64,000 bases of DNA from JBALVT01 sp036960305 (GTDB lineage Bacteria; Pseudomonadota; Gammaproteobacteria; Pseudomonadales; Halieaceae). This document shows, in pieces, positions 36,391-45,123 of this stretch (within the stretch, counting starts at the first letter, position 1; every line of letters begins with the position of its first letter). The translations under genes were made by a program, and so were the position numbers. Where the stretch lies: positions 176,483 to 240,482 of the forward strand of contig JBALWA010000001.1 of the NCBI GenBank assembly GCA_036960305.1, given 5' to 3'. Under the pieces are notes generated by a model. That model worked only from the letters and a program-made list of their open reading frames with translations. It was not told the DNA's origin and ran no database searches.

Positions 36391-37101
36391 TCAGCCCAGT
36401 AAGATATCCTTGGCCTGGTTGATTTTCGCCGCCAGATAGTCGTTTCCTCCCCGGTCGGGGTGGATTTTCTGCATGAGCTTCCGGTGTGCGGCGACGATTT
36501 CATCCTTGCTCGAATTTTCATTCAGGCCCAGTGCGTCCAGCGCCTCCTTGCGGTTCATTGGCCCGCTAGCTGTGGCTTGCGCGGGGCCCTGTTGAAAACC
36601 GGTGTCACCGGGAAACCGCTGCTGCAGATAGCTGTCGAGGAGTTGTACGGAGCTCTGGTCGCTCTGTTGGCAATACTGCATAAGTTCCTGTAGTTGGGCC
36701 TTATCCATGTCAGTCAGGTGCCAGCCTTGATACTGTCCCAACAGCACGTCACCTTCCAGTGCGCCGCTCTCGTGGTCCAACTGCATGCGCAGAATATCGG
36801 TTTCGACGGTAGAGTGCTGTCCACCGCCGGAGGCGCTGCGGCTTTTGAATGAAGCCAGCATGGGAAACAGGCGAACAAGCGTTGGCAGCAGTTGCCTGGC
36901 GGCAACCAACAGCCCGGTTAAAGCTGCGCCCAACCAGTGCATTTTTCCAGCGATCGTCAGCCCTATCACGACAACCACGGCCACACCCACACCCAGCTTG
37001 ATATATTGGGCTTTGCGCAAATGTGGCGGTAGCGCGCTGGCGCGTTGGTACAGAATGTAGATAACGGCGGCAATAGCCATTAGTAAAATCAGTCTGGGCA
37101 C
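36391..37101 (-). CDS. membrane-anchored protein with C-terminal J domain
   Basis: 236 residues. Two hydrophobic segments near the N-terminus (LILLMAIAAVIYILYQ and LGVGVAVVVVIGLTIAG), a middle region resembling other bacterial J-like co-chaperones (LDHESGALEGDVLLGQYQG, DMDKAQLQELMQYCQQ) and a C-terminal J domain of about 55 residues with the HPD motif in MQKIHPDRGGNDYLAAKINQ. It should recruit and stimulate a DnaK-type Hsp70 at the inner membrane. The J domain is C-terminal, as in DjlA. Confidence 0.88.
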   Translation of the reverse strand: MPRLILLMAIAAVIYILYQRASALPPHLRKAQYIKLGVGVAVVVVIGLTIAGKMHWLGAALTGLLVAARQLLPTLVRLFPMLASFKSRSASGGGQHSTVETDILRMQLDHESGALEGDVLLGQYQGWHLTDMDKAQLQELMQYCQQSDQSSVQLLDSYLQQRFPGDTGFQQGPAQATASGPMNRKEALDALGLNENSSKDEIVAAHRKLMQKIHPDRGGNDYLAAKINQAKDILLG

Positions 37102-37135
37102 ATCGGGTCCTTAATGGGGTCTATAGAAAGTTGCA

Positions 37136-37489
37136 CTAGGGTAGCTCACCCGGTGGCAGGTTGCTTCTTCGGCCGGGATTTCCCGGCGGGTAATTATCAG
37201 CCAGATACGTCAGGATAGTATTCTCGGTTTCAGGATCAAATTGCCACAGTCCCTGGGTGTCCTGCATCCATCGGACCATTGAGGTCCAACTGTCGCGATC
37301 GCCGCGTTGGGAGGTGACAATTTGCGCAGAATGACACACCGTGCAGTGTGTCTTTACGGCTTCCCAGCCGGGTGCCACACGCAGGCCACTCTCCCGGTCT
37401 GTCTCAGGAGCACAATAAGCCGGCGGCGTCAGCATGAACACAGACAGGAACACCGCACTGGGCAATACCGGCGCCCTCGTCGTCATCAT
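37136..37489 (-). CDS. monohaem c-type cytochrome subunit (SorB-like)
   Basis: 117 residues from ATG 37489, which overlaps the stop of the molybdoenzyme gene by four bases (ATGA); the frame extends upstream but only as antisense to coding sequence. Signal peptide about residues 1-26. One haem c site, CTVCH (Cys49, Cys52, His53), and a possible Met ligand in SMVRWMQDTQG. Electron acceptor of the molybdenum subunit next to it, passing electrons towards the respiratory chain. Confidence 0.88.
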   Translation of the reverse strand: MMTTRAPVLPSAVFLSVFMLTPPAYCAPETDRESGLRVAPGWEAVKTHCTVCHSAQIVTSQRGDRDSWTSMVRWMQDTQGLWQFDPETENTILTYLADNYPPGNPGRRSNLPPGELP

Positions 37490-38811
37490 GCGATTTGTAC
37501 CGCAATGCGGTGGCAGGCATTGTTGAGGTAGCCCTTGGGGTTCCAGCCTGGTACTAGCATGGGCTGGGAGCTGCCTTCCGAATCCGTCGCTCGCGCCCAC
37601 ACCTCATAATAACCGGGCTGTGGGAAATTTAGTTCGGCCTCCCAGCGCTGCCAGGCCAGTCGGTTGACCGGCTTTTTCACCGTGGCGGGTAGCCAGGTAG
37701 CACCAAAATCAATGGAAACTTCTACGCTGCGAACACTTCTGTCGCCGGCCCAGGCCTGCCCGCGGCAGGAAAATGGCTTTTTCAGCGGATGAGTGATGCC
37801 GCTTCTGGGGAAGGTGACCAGTGATTTTACCGGCATGGATTCAATGATGCACATGTCAGAACCGGCGACTTTGGTGCCGGGAGCAACGGGCTTGCAGGGT
37901 ACGTTGTAGGAGGGGGGCGCCATCTTTGCACCGTCGTGGACGGTGTTTCGCAAAACAATTTTTTTCAGCCATTTACCCGAGGTCGAGGCGGGCCAGCCAC
38001 CCGTGACCAGACGCACAGGGTAGCCGTTGAGGAGTGGAATATCCTCATCATTGAATTGCCAGGCGATAAGGCTTTCGTCTTCGAGTGCTTTGTCCAGGGG
38101 TACCCCTCTGGAGATACTGACTTTACCGGGGTCTCCACTGAGGTGGGTATCAGCGCCGTAATAGCCAATGTAGACGGCATCCTCGGCGATACCGCAGTCC
38201 ATGAGTACATCCCGCAGCCTTACGCCTGTCCAGCGGGCACAGCCTACTGCCCCCGTGGACCACTGATTACCTTTGGCAGGCGGATTGAATTCGTTGCGTC
38301 CATTGCCACCGCATTCCAGTGTTAACGCGTAGCTGTAATGCTTGAACTTCTTTTTGAGCTCCGCCAGGGTATATCGGGTGGGGTTAAGACAGGACTCACC
38401 CGTGATTTCGATGGCCCATGCATTGCTATCGCCAATCCCTTCAACAGTGGGAGGCACGCCGTTATTTCTGACAAAAAAGTGCTTTGCCGGCGTGAAGTCG
38501 TCATCCAGTAAATGCGGTGGGGTTTCTGCATTGATCGGCCTGTCATTCAGGACGGTTAAGCCCTCTTTGCCCTCAAGGGTAAACGGCTCACCCGCATCGG
38601 CAAACGCAGCGGGGATTAATCCGCCCGGCATCTTGCCCGCGAAGGGTATCGCGGCGCCCAGTGCGGCAGCCATGGCCGCCAGTCCACTTTTTTTCACAAA
38701 TCCGCGCCGGGTCAGCGGGTCGACATCGCGGCCCCAGAGCTGCTTGTCCGCTTTATCCGGGTCCTTGCGATAGAGTTCGTGAATGCCAATAGGGGGGGGC
38801 TTCTTGGGCAT
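37486..38811 (-). CDS. sulfite-oxidase-family molybdenum enzyme (SorA-like)
   Basis: 441 residues. Tat signal at about residues 34-72 (TRRGFVKKSGLAAMAAALGA), preceded by an unusually long N-terminal extension. The molybdopterin domain has the ligand cysteine in LTLECGGNGRNEF, and NGYPVRLVTGGWPAS; the dimerisation domain includes VSIDFGATWLPA. Predicted periplasmic sulfite:cytochrome c oxidoreductase with the overlapping monohaem cytochrome. Other members of the family act on different substrates, so sulfite is probable, not certain. Confidence 0.88.
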   Translation of the reverse strand: MPKKPPPIGIHELYRKDPDKADKQLWGRDVDPLTRRGFVKKSGLAAMAAALGAAIPFAGKMPGGLIPAAFADAGEPFTLEGKEGLTVLNDRPINAETPPHLLDDDFTPAKHFFVRNNGVPPTVEGIGDSNAWAIEITGESCLNPTRYTLAELKKKFKHYSYALTLECGGNGRNEFNPPAKGNQWSTGAVGCARWTGVRLRDVLMDCGIAEDAVYIGYYGADTHLSGDPGKVSISRGVPLDKALEDESLIAWQFNDEDIPLLNGYPVRLVTGGWPASTSGKWLKKIVLRNTVHDGAKMAPPSYNVPCKPVAPGTKVAGSDMCIIESMPVKSLVTFPRSGITHPLKKPFSCRGQAWAGDRSVRSVEVSIDFGATWLPATVKKPVNRLAWQRWEAELNFPQPGYYEVWARATDSEGSSQPMLVPGWNPKGYLNNACHRIAVQIA

Positions 38812-38831
38812 TTCTATCTCCTTATTTTTTT

Positions 38832-40274
38832 TCAGGCGTTTGGGGTGTGCGATTTTTGGCTGTACCGTGCTAATTCCTCACGAACAACGGGTGCCAGCAT
38901 ATAGAGCCCAATGATATTGGGTACGCATATCAGGAATACCAGTGCATCGGAAAAGTCGAGCACTGCATCCAGTTGGATGCTACACCCCAGAGCGACAAAA
39001 ATGCAAAAGACCAATTTAAAAACTGCACTGGCCCAGGGACTCTCGCCCACGAGATAGGTCCAGCCCTTCAAGCCGTAATAGGCCCAGGCGATCATTGTTG
39101 AAAAAGCAAAAAGCATGCCGGCGATGGCAATCAAATAGGGCGACCAGGCGATATTGCGCTCGAAAGCTGCCGATGTCATTTCGATGCCGCCCAAGCCCTG
39201 GTCAAAGGTGGGGTCGTAGTAAAAGGTGGTGACGATGACCAGTGCCGTTAAGGTGCAGATGACGACCGTATCGATGAAGGGCTCCAACAGGGAAACATAG
39301 CCCTCGGTAACCGGCTCGTTGGTCTGGACTGCCGAGTGGGCAATAGGTGCCGAGCCTATACCCGCTTCATTGGAAAAGACGGCCCGTTGAAAGCCAATGA
39401 TCATTACGCCGATGGCACCACCGCTCATGCCTTCAGGGCTGAAGGCGCCGGTGATGATGGCGTTGATAGCAAAAGGTATTGCCTCATAATTCATCGCAAT
39501 GATGAGTAGGGCGCTGCCGCAGTAAAATACCGCCATAAAGGGCACTATTTTACCGGTTACCCTGGCGATGCTCTTGATGCCGCCGATAATCACTGAGCCT
39601 ACCAGCAGAGCCAGCAGCGAGCCGAAAAGCCACCCCTTGTCAGCAAACCAACTGCCCTCGCTACCGCCGGTTACGTTTACAAATTGCACAAAGGCCTGGT
39701 TGGACTGGAACATATTGCCAATTCCAAGGCAGCCAATAACTATTCCCAGCGCATAAAAACTGCCGATGAACTTCCCGAAGCGGGCCTGATTCCTATCGGC
39801 GAACGCCCGCTCAAGATAATACATCGGGCCACCAGAAACGCTACCATCCTCATTGATATGTCGGTAAAGGGTACCCAGGGTGCACTCGATGAACTTGGTC
39901 GACATACCCAGTAACCCGGCGACGATCATCCACAATGTGGCACCGGGCCCTCCGACGGAGATGGCCACCGCGACACCGCCAATATTGCCAATCCCCACCG
40001 TGCCTGAGACCGCAGTTGCCAGTGCCTGGAAGTGGGTTACTTCGCCCGGGTGGTCTTTATTAGCGTAATCGCCTCTCACCAGCCTGATGGCATGTCCGAA
40101 GCCCCGGATGTTGAGAAATTTGAAATAGAGTGTGAAGTAGATGGCAGCGAAAATCAGCCAAACCACGACCAGTGGCACATCGGCACCAAAAAGGGGAACC
40201 GAAAAAAAGACGACGCTGGACACCAGGCTGGTTAAGGGTTGTACTGACTGGTTGATGAACTCATCAATCCCCAT
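38832..40274 (-). CDS. alanine/glycine:cation symporter (AGCS family)
   Basis: 480 residues, about 11 membrane helices. Family signatures: TVGIGNIGGVAVAISVGGPG, SVSGGPMYYLERAF, FQRAVFSNEAGIGSAPIAHS. Sodium-driven uptake of alanine or glycine at the inner membrane. It sits 20 bases upstream of the sulfite-dehydrogenase-like genes on the same strand. The 98 bases upstream of it show no recognisable glycine riboswitch. Confidence 0.93.
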   Translation of the reverse strand: MGIDEFINQSVQPLTSLVSSVVFFSVPLFGADVPLVVVWLIFAAIYFTLYFKFLNIRGFGHAIRLVRGDYANKDHPGEVTHFQALATAVSGTVGIGNIGGVAVAISVGGPGATLWMIVAGLLGMSTKFIECTLGTLYRHINEDGSVSGGPMYYLERAFADRNQARFGKFIGSFYALGIVIGCLGIGNMFQSNQAFVQFVNVTGGSEGSWFADKGWLFGSLLALLVGSVIIGGIKSIARVTGKIVPFMAVFYCGSALLIIAMNYEAIPFAINAIITGAFSPEGMSGGAIGVMIIGFQRAVFSNEAGIGSAPIAHSAVQTNEPVTEGYVSLLEPFIDTVVICTLTALVIVTTFYYDPTFDQGLGGIEMTSAAFERNIAWSPYLIAIAGMLFAFSTMIAWAYYGLKGWTYLVGESPWASAVFKLVFCIFVALGCSIQLDAVLDFSDALVFLICVPNIIGLYMLAPVVREELARYSQKSHTPNA

Positions 40275-40372
40275 GTTTTATTAGCCTTTTTGACATCTAG
40301 TTTATTGTTATCGCCAGAACTCAGGGAGTGTTTAAATCCTCAGCGCGGGGCGTTCCGCTTCCTCTGGGTGGC

Positions 40373-41056
40373 CTATGGTAGCTGCTTCAGTAGTTGTTTG
40401 GCTATCTCGCTGTTGTCCGCTTCCAGCGCTTTGCGTCCGCCGCTGGCATAGCTGGCGACGGCGCCCAAAAGACGGGCTAGCCTGTCCGCGCTGTGCTGGT
40501 CGAAGCGCGCAAAGGCGCCGCCACTGAGCTTGGCCATCTGGCTGAAAGCCTGTTTGGCGGCTTGCTCCCGCCCTTCCAGAAACATGAACAGGGGAAGCTG
40601 TAGCAGTCCGCATTGGCCGGCCAGATTGCACAATGTATCGGGGTTTTCCTCAATCGCGTCGCCAATAAAGACCACTGCTTTTACGGGAACCCTACGATGC
40701 TCGTCCAGTGCGTGCTGCAGCAGGCGACCAATTTGGGTATGGCCACCTTCGCAGTGGACTGTCGCCATAGTGCGAGCCAGTTCGAGACTATCGGTGAGCC
40801 AAGGACTGGCAAAAAAATCGTGAAATCCTCGGTAGTAACACAGCTGAATGGCCAAAGAAGCGGTTCGGTGTGTGGCCCGGAACATCTCGCCTTGCAGTTG
40901 GCAGGCGACGTCCCAGGTGGGCTGGCGGCTGGCCGTGGCGTCGATGGCGAACAACAGGCGTGGATTTTTTTCGACAAAGGCAGTGATGTCTCTGCTCTGC
41001 TTGAGAAAGCGATCGACCGCCTGCGGAGATGAACGTTTTGAGGGGGGTAGAGCCAT
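40373..41056 (-). CDS. von Willebrand A-like domain protein
   Basis: 227 residues. The MIDAS-like motif FAIDATASRQP (Asp39-Ser43, DxTxS) and FIGDAIEENPDTL suggest a metal-dependent VWA fold occupying most of the protein. No signal peptide or membrane helix, so cytoplasmic. The family is found in many proteobacteria without a known role; some VWA proteins assist AAA ATPases, but none is encoded nearby. Forms a minus-strand pair with the 62-residue gene upstream. Confidence 0.8.
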   Translation of the reverse strand: MALPPSKRSSPQAVDRFLKQSRDITAFVEKNPRLLFAIDATASRQPTWDVACQLQGEMFRATHRTASLAIQLCYYRGFHDFFASPWLTDSLELARTMATVHCEGGHTQIGRLLQHALDEHRRVPVKAVVFIGDAIEENPDTLCNLAGQCGLLQLPLFMFLEGREQAAKQAFSQMAKLSGGAFARFDQHSADRLARLLGAVASYASGGRKALEADNSEIAKQLLKQLP

Positions 41057-41098
41057 TAGACTGGACTGGGGCGGTCTTTCGGTGGCGCGTCGTGGGGT

Positions 41099-41287
41099 CT
41101 AGATCTGGTCACCTGATTTACCCATCAGTTGTAGCTCGGCGAGGTAGCTGCGGCGTTCTTCCAACTCTGCAATGGCGGCTTCCAACTGCGCCCTGTTTTC
41201 ACTTTCCGTATCGCCAGTGTTTACGATGTCCCAGAGCTTGCGGCTGCAAAACTCCTGTGGATTAAATGTTCCTGTATTTGATGTCAT
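41099..41287 (-). CDS. small coiled-coil protein, unknown function
   Basis: 62 residues, not recognised. The C-terminal half is a strong helical heptad run (LEAAIAELEERRSYLAELQL). The ribosome site is weak. It lies 42 bases upstream of the VWA-like gene on the same strand, suggesting a two-gene unit. Called as real because it fills the gap between PhoD-like and VWA-like genes without conflict and has a protein-like composition. Confidence 0.5.
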   Translation of the reverse strand: MTSNTGTFNPQEFCSRKLWDIVNTGDTESENRAQLEAAIAELEERRSYLAELQLMGKSGDQI

Positions 41288-41373
41288 GTTGTCTGGTGCT
41301 TCTTATAGATTAGGGTGTGGCCGGTGAAACGTGATGAACTGAAGGTTGCGCCTGACCGTACTGTGCCCCTAGC

Positions 41374-43377
41374 TTACACTGCTTCTTCTTTAAAAGGGAA
41401 GGGGGCGTCGCCATCAAACGTCGGGCCTTCCAGTACGGGGTGGTCTCCTGCGGACCAGGCATTCAGTCTGAAACGGGCTCTGTAACCGATTTCGGGAGGT
41501 GTCTTAAACGGTTCTCGAGGCCTGGAAAGACCAATCAGCTGGACCTGCATATCCCCGGCATGAAACTGTGCCAGGCCGTAGCCGTTGGCTGTGCAGTCCA
41601 TATACCTGAGACCCGGGTTGGCATTGTTCGGTCCCAGCCAGTTGGCCACGGTTTCCATGCTTGTTTTCGCGTAAGTATAGGAAGCCAGGACGCCTTGTAG
41701 CATGGTCATATGCCACAGTGGAACGAGATCATTTTCCTCTTCGGAGTACACCATGTCGGCGAACTCGGCGCTCTGGTTTTTTGCTGCGGCCACGATGCTC
41801 TCAAAAAATGGCGTTGAACTGATGCCGGCGACGGCGAAGTCGGCTGCCAGTGGTTTCGCCTCCAGGTCATCGGCAGTCCAGCTGACAGTACCGGCTCCGT
41901 GCATGTGGTGATCACCGGACAGGGAAACCACGCCTGGAATCTTCTGGTCACGCAAATGGGACATGAGCAGGTTCATCTCATGAGGGTAGCCGGCCCAGGC
42001 GTCTATTCCCACAACACTATCTTCGTAGTCGGTTAAGGGTAGCGCAGACAAATCGATTCGCATGGGCAGAAGCGGCAGGGCATTTCCCCATAATTTCCAT
42101 GTGCTACGGGATTCGTCCAGAGAACGTAGAAACCAATCGCGCTGCGTTTGACCCATGCAGCTTCCCGGCGCCCGATCCCGCCAGGGGTTAGCGATTGTTC
42201 CATCGCCGTAGGGAAGGTGCTCCGGGGGATTGCTCTTATTGTAGGCGGCACCATGGTCGGCCAGCTCAATCAACTGAACTGAGTTTAATGGCAGGCCCAG
42301 ACTTTCAGCGTAGTGGTCTGGCAGGCAGGGGGCTGTTCGATAGCTGCGTGTGTCGGTGAGAACGAGGTCAAGATGCTTGCCCCAGCTCAGTTTACGATAA
42401 ATACACAGGCTATCTTTCGCCGCGACGTTGTCGGCCTGTTCGTCATCGGTTAGACGGCCGGGGTGAAAATCGTGGGCCGGCTGTTGCTCGTTATCACTGA
42501 GTACTGCAGGTACAAATTCGAACCAGGCCTGGTTGGCATTTAGCTTGCGCTGTGGTTCCGGGGTGCGTGAACTGCCATAGGTGGTATAGCTCTGGTAGTT
42601 GTCGTTACTGAATTCGTGATCATCCCAGATTGAGATGAAAGGCCAGCGGGCCCTGGCGTCCTGAAGGTGCGGGTCGCGAAGATAGGTTTTGTATAAGTGC
42701 CGATAATCGGCCAGGGACACTGCATGCCGATTGTGCTCGGAAATGACCCCGTCTGGGAAATCCGGAACACGGCGGGTCTGCTCGCTGCCATCTTCCCGGG
42801 TGTTCCAGCTTCGCTCATAGATGAAATCGCCCAACTGCAGGACAAACTGAATCTGATCCTTTGCCACTGCAGTTTTGTCGTCTGCCACCATCCGGGCCCA
42901 GGCGCCATAGTATGCTTGTTCAAAGCTCTGGCAGCTGACGAACGCGAGATTGACGTCTTTTGCCTGTTCAGCTGCGGGTGCAGTCCGTGTCCGACCGGTA
43001 CGGGACAGTGTTTGTTGGGGGCCAATAAAGCGGTAGAAGTAGCGGGTATCAGCCTTGAGTCCCTGCACGTAAACCCTCACCGTATAGTCACTCTCTGCGG
43101 TGGTTTCGATGATGGATTCCATCACCGGACTGCTAAAGTCTGCGCTGGTACTGACTTGAATGAGGACCTTAACCTGTTCTACCGGGCTAACGGGTTCAGC
43201 GCGGGTCCACAGCATCACGGCGTCCGGCTGTGGGTCAGCCGAGGCGACACCCTCGGCGAAGACCAGACCGGGCCCACCTTGCGGCAGCGTCGCGGAAAAT
43301 ACGGCCAGGGGTGACGCGGTCAGGATAAAGGTGCTGCTAGACATCAGCCCCAGCAGGGATCTTCGGCTTATAGGCAT
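41374..43377 (-). CDS. phoD: PhoD-like alkaline phosphatase/phosphodiesterase
   Basis: 667 residues from ATG 43377; a GTG four codons upstream (43389) is possible. The N-terminus is a Tat signal (ISRRSLLGLMSSSTFILTA). PhoD domain order is seen: N-terminal Fn-like domain with YFYRFIGPQQTLSRTGR, then the metallophosphatase core FVSCQSFEQAYYGAW, QLGDFIYE, SIWDDHEFSNDNY and SLSGDHHMHG. Exported by Tat with metal bound, hydrolysing phosphomonoesters or diesters for phosphate supply. No Pho box was identified. Confidence 0.92.
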   Translation of the reverse strand: MPISRRSLLGLMSSSTFILTASPLAVFSATLPQGGPGLVFAEGVASADPQPDAVMLWTRAEPVSPVEQVKVLIQVSTSADFSSPVMESIIETTAESDYTVRVYVQGLKADTRYFYRFIGPQQTLSRTGRTRTAPAAEQAKDVNLAFVSCQSFEQAYYGAWARMVADDKTAVAKDQIQFVLQLGDFIYERSWNTREDGSEQTRRVPDFPDGVISEHNRHAVSLADYRHLYKTYLRDPHLQDARARWPFISIWDDHEFSNDNYQSYTTYGSSRTPEPQRKLNANQAWFEFVPAVLSDNEQQPAHDFHPGRLTDDEQADNVAAKDSLCIYRKLSWGKHLDLVLTDTRSYRTAPCLPDHYAESLGLPLNSVQLIELADHGAAYNKSNPPEHLPYGDGTIANPWRDRAPGSCMGQTQRDWFLRSLDESRSTWKLWGNALPLLPMRIDLSALPLTDYEDSVVGIDAWAGYPHEMNLLMSHLRDQKIPGVVSLSGDHHMHGAGTVSWTADDLEAKPLAADFAVAGISSTPFFESIVAAAKNQSAEFADMVYSEEENDLVPLWHMTMLQGVLASYTYAKTSMETVANWLGPNNANPGLRYMDCTANGYGLAQFHAGDMQVQLIGLSRPREPFKTPPEIGYRARFRLNAWSAGDHPVLEGPTFDGDAPFPFKEEAV

Positions 43378-43464
43378 GGCGGTGAGCACTGTTCAGTTAG
43401 ACGGTGGCTTACTGTAGCCCACAATTGTCGGCAAGCAAAATGCTCTCTGTGGTGTTGTGATATT

Positions 43465-43493
43465 TTCTTTTTATTGGGGGCAGCGGCTATACT
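43465..43493 (+). promoter_or_regulatory. candidate msrA promoter
   Basis: TATACT at 43488-43493 is a good -10; TTCTTT at 43465-43470 is a weak -35 at 17-base spacing. Located 75 bases before the msrA start in the gap shared with the divergent PhoD-like gene. Confidence 0.3.
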
Positions 43494-43567
43494 CTGAGGT
43501 ATCAATTGGCGGGAAATTCCTCACGCTGCCGACCGCCGATAAGGCGCTAACTGAGAGAGACGAGATT

Positions 43568-44146
43568 ATGCCTGCTTTACCTGTCCACTACGTCAATGGC
43601 CATCAACTGACCGCACCCTTTCCCGAGGGCATGGAGAAGGCGATTTTCGGTATGGGGTGTTTCTGGGGGGTGGAGCGAATGTTCTGGCAGTTGCCCGGTG
43701 TGTACACAACTGCGGCGGGTTACTCAGCGGGGCAGACGGCGAGCCCCAGCTATGCCGAGGTGTGTTCGGGCCTGACGGGCCACAACGAGGTGGTGTTGGT
43801 GGTTTTCGATCCGGCTGTGGTGAGTTATCAGCAGTTGTTGCAGGTTTTCTGGGAGGGCCATGACCCCACCCAGGGTATGCGGCAGGGCAATGATCGCGGC
43901 ACCCAGTACCGGTCCGGGGTGTACACCTTCAGCTCCGTTCAGGCGGATTTGGCGGTACAAAGCAAGGACCTCTTCCAGAAGGCGCTGCAGCAGGCCGGCA
44001 AGGGGGATATCACTACCGAGATAGTGCCTGCGTCTGAGTTCTACTATGCGGAAGATTATCATCAACAGTATCTTGCCAAGAACCCCGGGGGCTATTGCGG
44101 ACTGGGCGGTACCGGCGTTACTTGCCCCGTGGGTATGGCCCACTAG
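43568..44146 (+). CDS. msrA: peptide methionine-S-sulfoxide reductase MsrA
   Basis: 192 residues from ATG 43568; the frame is open upstream to 43457 but that part is not family-like. Catalytic motif GMGCFWGVERMF and the downstream FYYAEDYHQQYL are intact, and the resolving cysteines lie in the tail GGYCGLGGTGVTCPVGMAH. Repairs oxidised methionine S-sulfoxides in the cytoplasm with thioredoxin. A decayed copy of its 3' end is found near 59000. Confidence 0.95.
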   Translation: MPALPVHYVNGHQLTAPFPEGMEKAIFGMGCFWGVERMFWQLPGVYTTAAGYSAGQTASPSYAEVCSGLTGHNEVVLVVFDPAVVSYQQLLQVFWEGHDPTQGMRQGNDRGTQYRSGVYTFSSVQADLAVQSKDLFQKALQQAGKGDITTEIVPASEFYYAEDYHQQYLAKNPGGYCGLGGTGVTCPVGMAH

Positions 44147-44185
44147 TGTTTGGTCTTGGCAATGTGCAGAGGTAGAGGTGTCAGC

Positions 44186-44803
44186 CTATGCTGAAAGTGC
44201 CCAGGCTTTGCTGGTTACGTGCAGAATGCGCTCCTGCCGCTTGAGTACCTCAGGGTCGTCGGGCTTCATGCCGCAAAGGCGCTCTAACAAACTGCCGTTG
44301 GTAAAATACCCGATACAAAGGTTAAAGAGGTTGAGAATGCGCAGCGATACGTCAATCTCATCTACCGAATTGTAATCGGCCTTCATTAACGCCTGCTTGC
44401 CAGTGTCCAGTAGTTTGCTTAGCCACTCTTCGAGGAGTTGGTTTTCGAATTGGCCGGAAGGCATGGTAACTGCTTGTTGTAGCAAAGATGCGACATGTGG
44501 GTTGTGTGAATGAAGCTTCAGCATCATGCCGGGCACTTCAACCATCTCCCTTGGATCCATCTTGCGTTGGGAGAGTGCTAGTAGAGCGTCGGCTACAGGT
44601 GCTAGCCCCTGATAAAGGACTTTCTGGTACAGCTCTTCCTTACTCTTGAAATGGCGATAGATGCTCGGTTCCCTGATGCCTACCTTCTGCGCAATGTCAC
44701 GCAGATTGGTGCGTTCGAAGCCGTTTTGGGCAAAACATTCTGTGGCGCTCTCCAGGATTCGATCCGCTGTTTTCATTTTGTTTTTAACCTGAATGTCATT
44801 CAT
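44186..44803 (-). CDS. TetR-family transcriptional regulator
   Basis: 205 residues from ATG 44803, which has AGGAGT seven bases upstream; a longer frame to 44851 lacks a ribosome site. The HTH is at about residues 12-57: ILESATECFAQNGFERTNLR followed by DIAQKVGIREPSIYRHFKSK. The C-terminal ligand domain is typical but not specific. It is divergent from the TonB receptor gene, and three or four copies of a 16-bp near-palindrome lie in the 320-base gap between them, so it probably represses both its own gene and the receptor cluster until an inducer binds. Confidence 0.93.
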   Translation of the reverse strand: MNDIQVKNKMKTADRILESATECFAQNGFERTNLRDIAQKVGIREPSIYRHFKSKEELYQKVLYQGLAPVADALLALSQRKMDPREMVEVPGMMLKLHSHNPHVASLLQQAVTMPSGQFENQLLEEWLSKLLDTGKQALMKADYNSVDEIDVSLRILNLFNLCIGYFTNGSLLERLCGMKPDDPEVLKRQERILHVTSKAWALSA

Positions 44804-44860
44804 TTTGGTACTCCTGTGGTCGCTTTCCAGGACTGATTCTAACGAAACCAAAGGAAAAAT

Positions 44861-44876
44861 GCTATTTCAAATTAGC
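44861..44876. promoter_or_regulatory. putative TetR operator O1
   Basis: GCTATTTCAAATTAGC. It shares GCTAT at the left end and ATTAGC at the right end with the other copies, and agrees with O2 at 12 of 16 positions. 58 bases upstream of the regulator start, so likely autoregulatory. Confidence 0.6.
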
Positions 44877-44892
44877 ATCTATCGCCGTTATT

Positions 44893-44908
44893 GCTATCAA
44901 AGATTAGC
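44893..44908. promoter_or_regulatory. putative TetR operator O2
   Basis: GCTATCAAAGATTAGC. Begins 32 bases after O1, about three helical turns, so two dimers could bind the same face of the DNA. Its TTGATA on the minus strand could be part of a -35 for the regulator gene. Confidence 0.65.
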
Positions 44909-45011
44909 AAAAATATGTGGGATTGCAGCTTTTGATTGTATATAAATCGTTGTATTTAAAGGATAAAAGCCTTTATATGTCGATTGATTATATTTACGGG
45001 TCATATATTTG

Positions 45012-45027
45012 GCTAAATATTATTAGA
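45012..45027. promoter_or_regulatory. putative degenerate TetR operator
   Basis: GCTAAATATTATTAGA keeps the GCTA and ATTAG ends of the motif but differs at position 5 and at the last base. It overlaps the proposed -35 of the receptor promoter. Weak copy; could be chance in AT-rich DNA. Confidence 0.35.
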
Positions 45028-45054
45028 CATAAAGCTAATTTCTGATAGCATAAT
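45024..45054 (+). promoter_or_regulatory. candidate promoter of the TonB-receptor cluster
   Basis: -35 TAGACA (45024-45029, five of six) and -10 CATAAT (45049-45054, five of six) with a 19-base spacer that is almost filled by operator O3. The start codon is 70 bases downstream. Between the operators (44957-44975) there is also a TAAAGG/CCTTTA inverted repeat. The whole gap 44804-45123 is AT-rich and holds no gene. Confidence 0.45.
45034..45049. promoter_or_regulatory. putative TetR operator O3
   Basis: GCTAATTTCTGATAGC; its reverse complement GCTATCAGAAATTAGC agrees with O2 at 14 of 16 positions. It lies between the proposed -35 and -10 elements of the receptor promoter, the usual place for repression. 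Confidence 0.65.
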
Positions 45055-45123
45055 CGTCATTGTGTCGAGGCTGAAGTGACGACCCGTCCCCGCTGGCAGC
45101 GCGAAAAAGGAAAGGACTGTGAA

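Noticed and set aside
40275..40372. Glycine riboswitch before the alanine/glycine symporter
   Set aside because: The gap is only 98 bases and shows no tandem aptamer-like structure.
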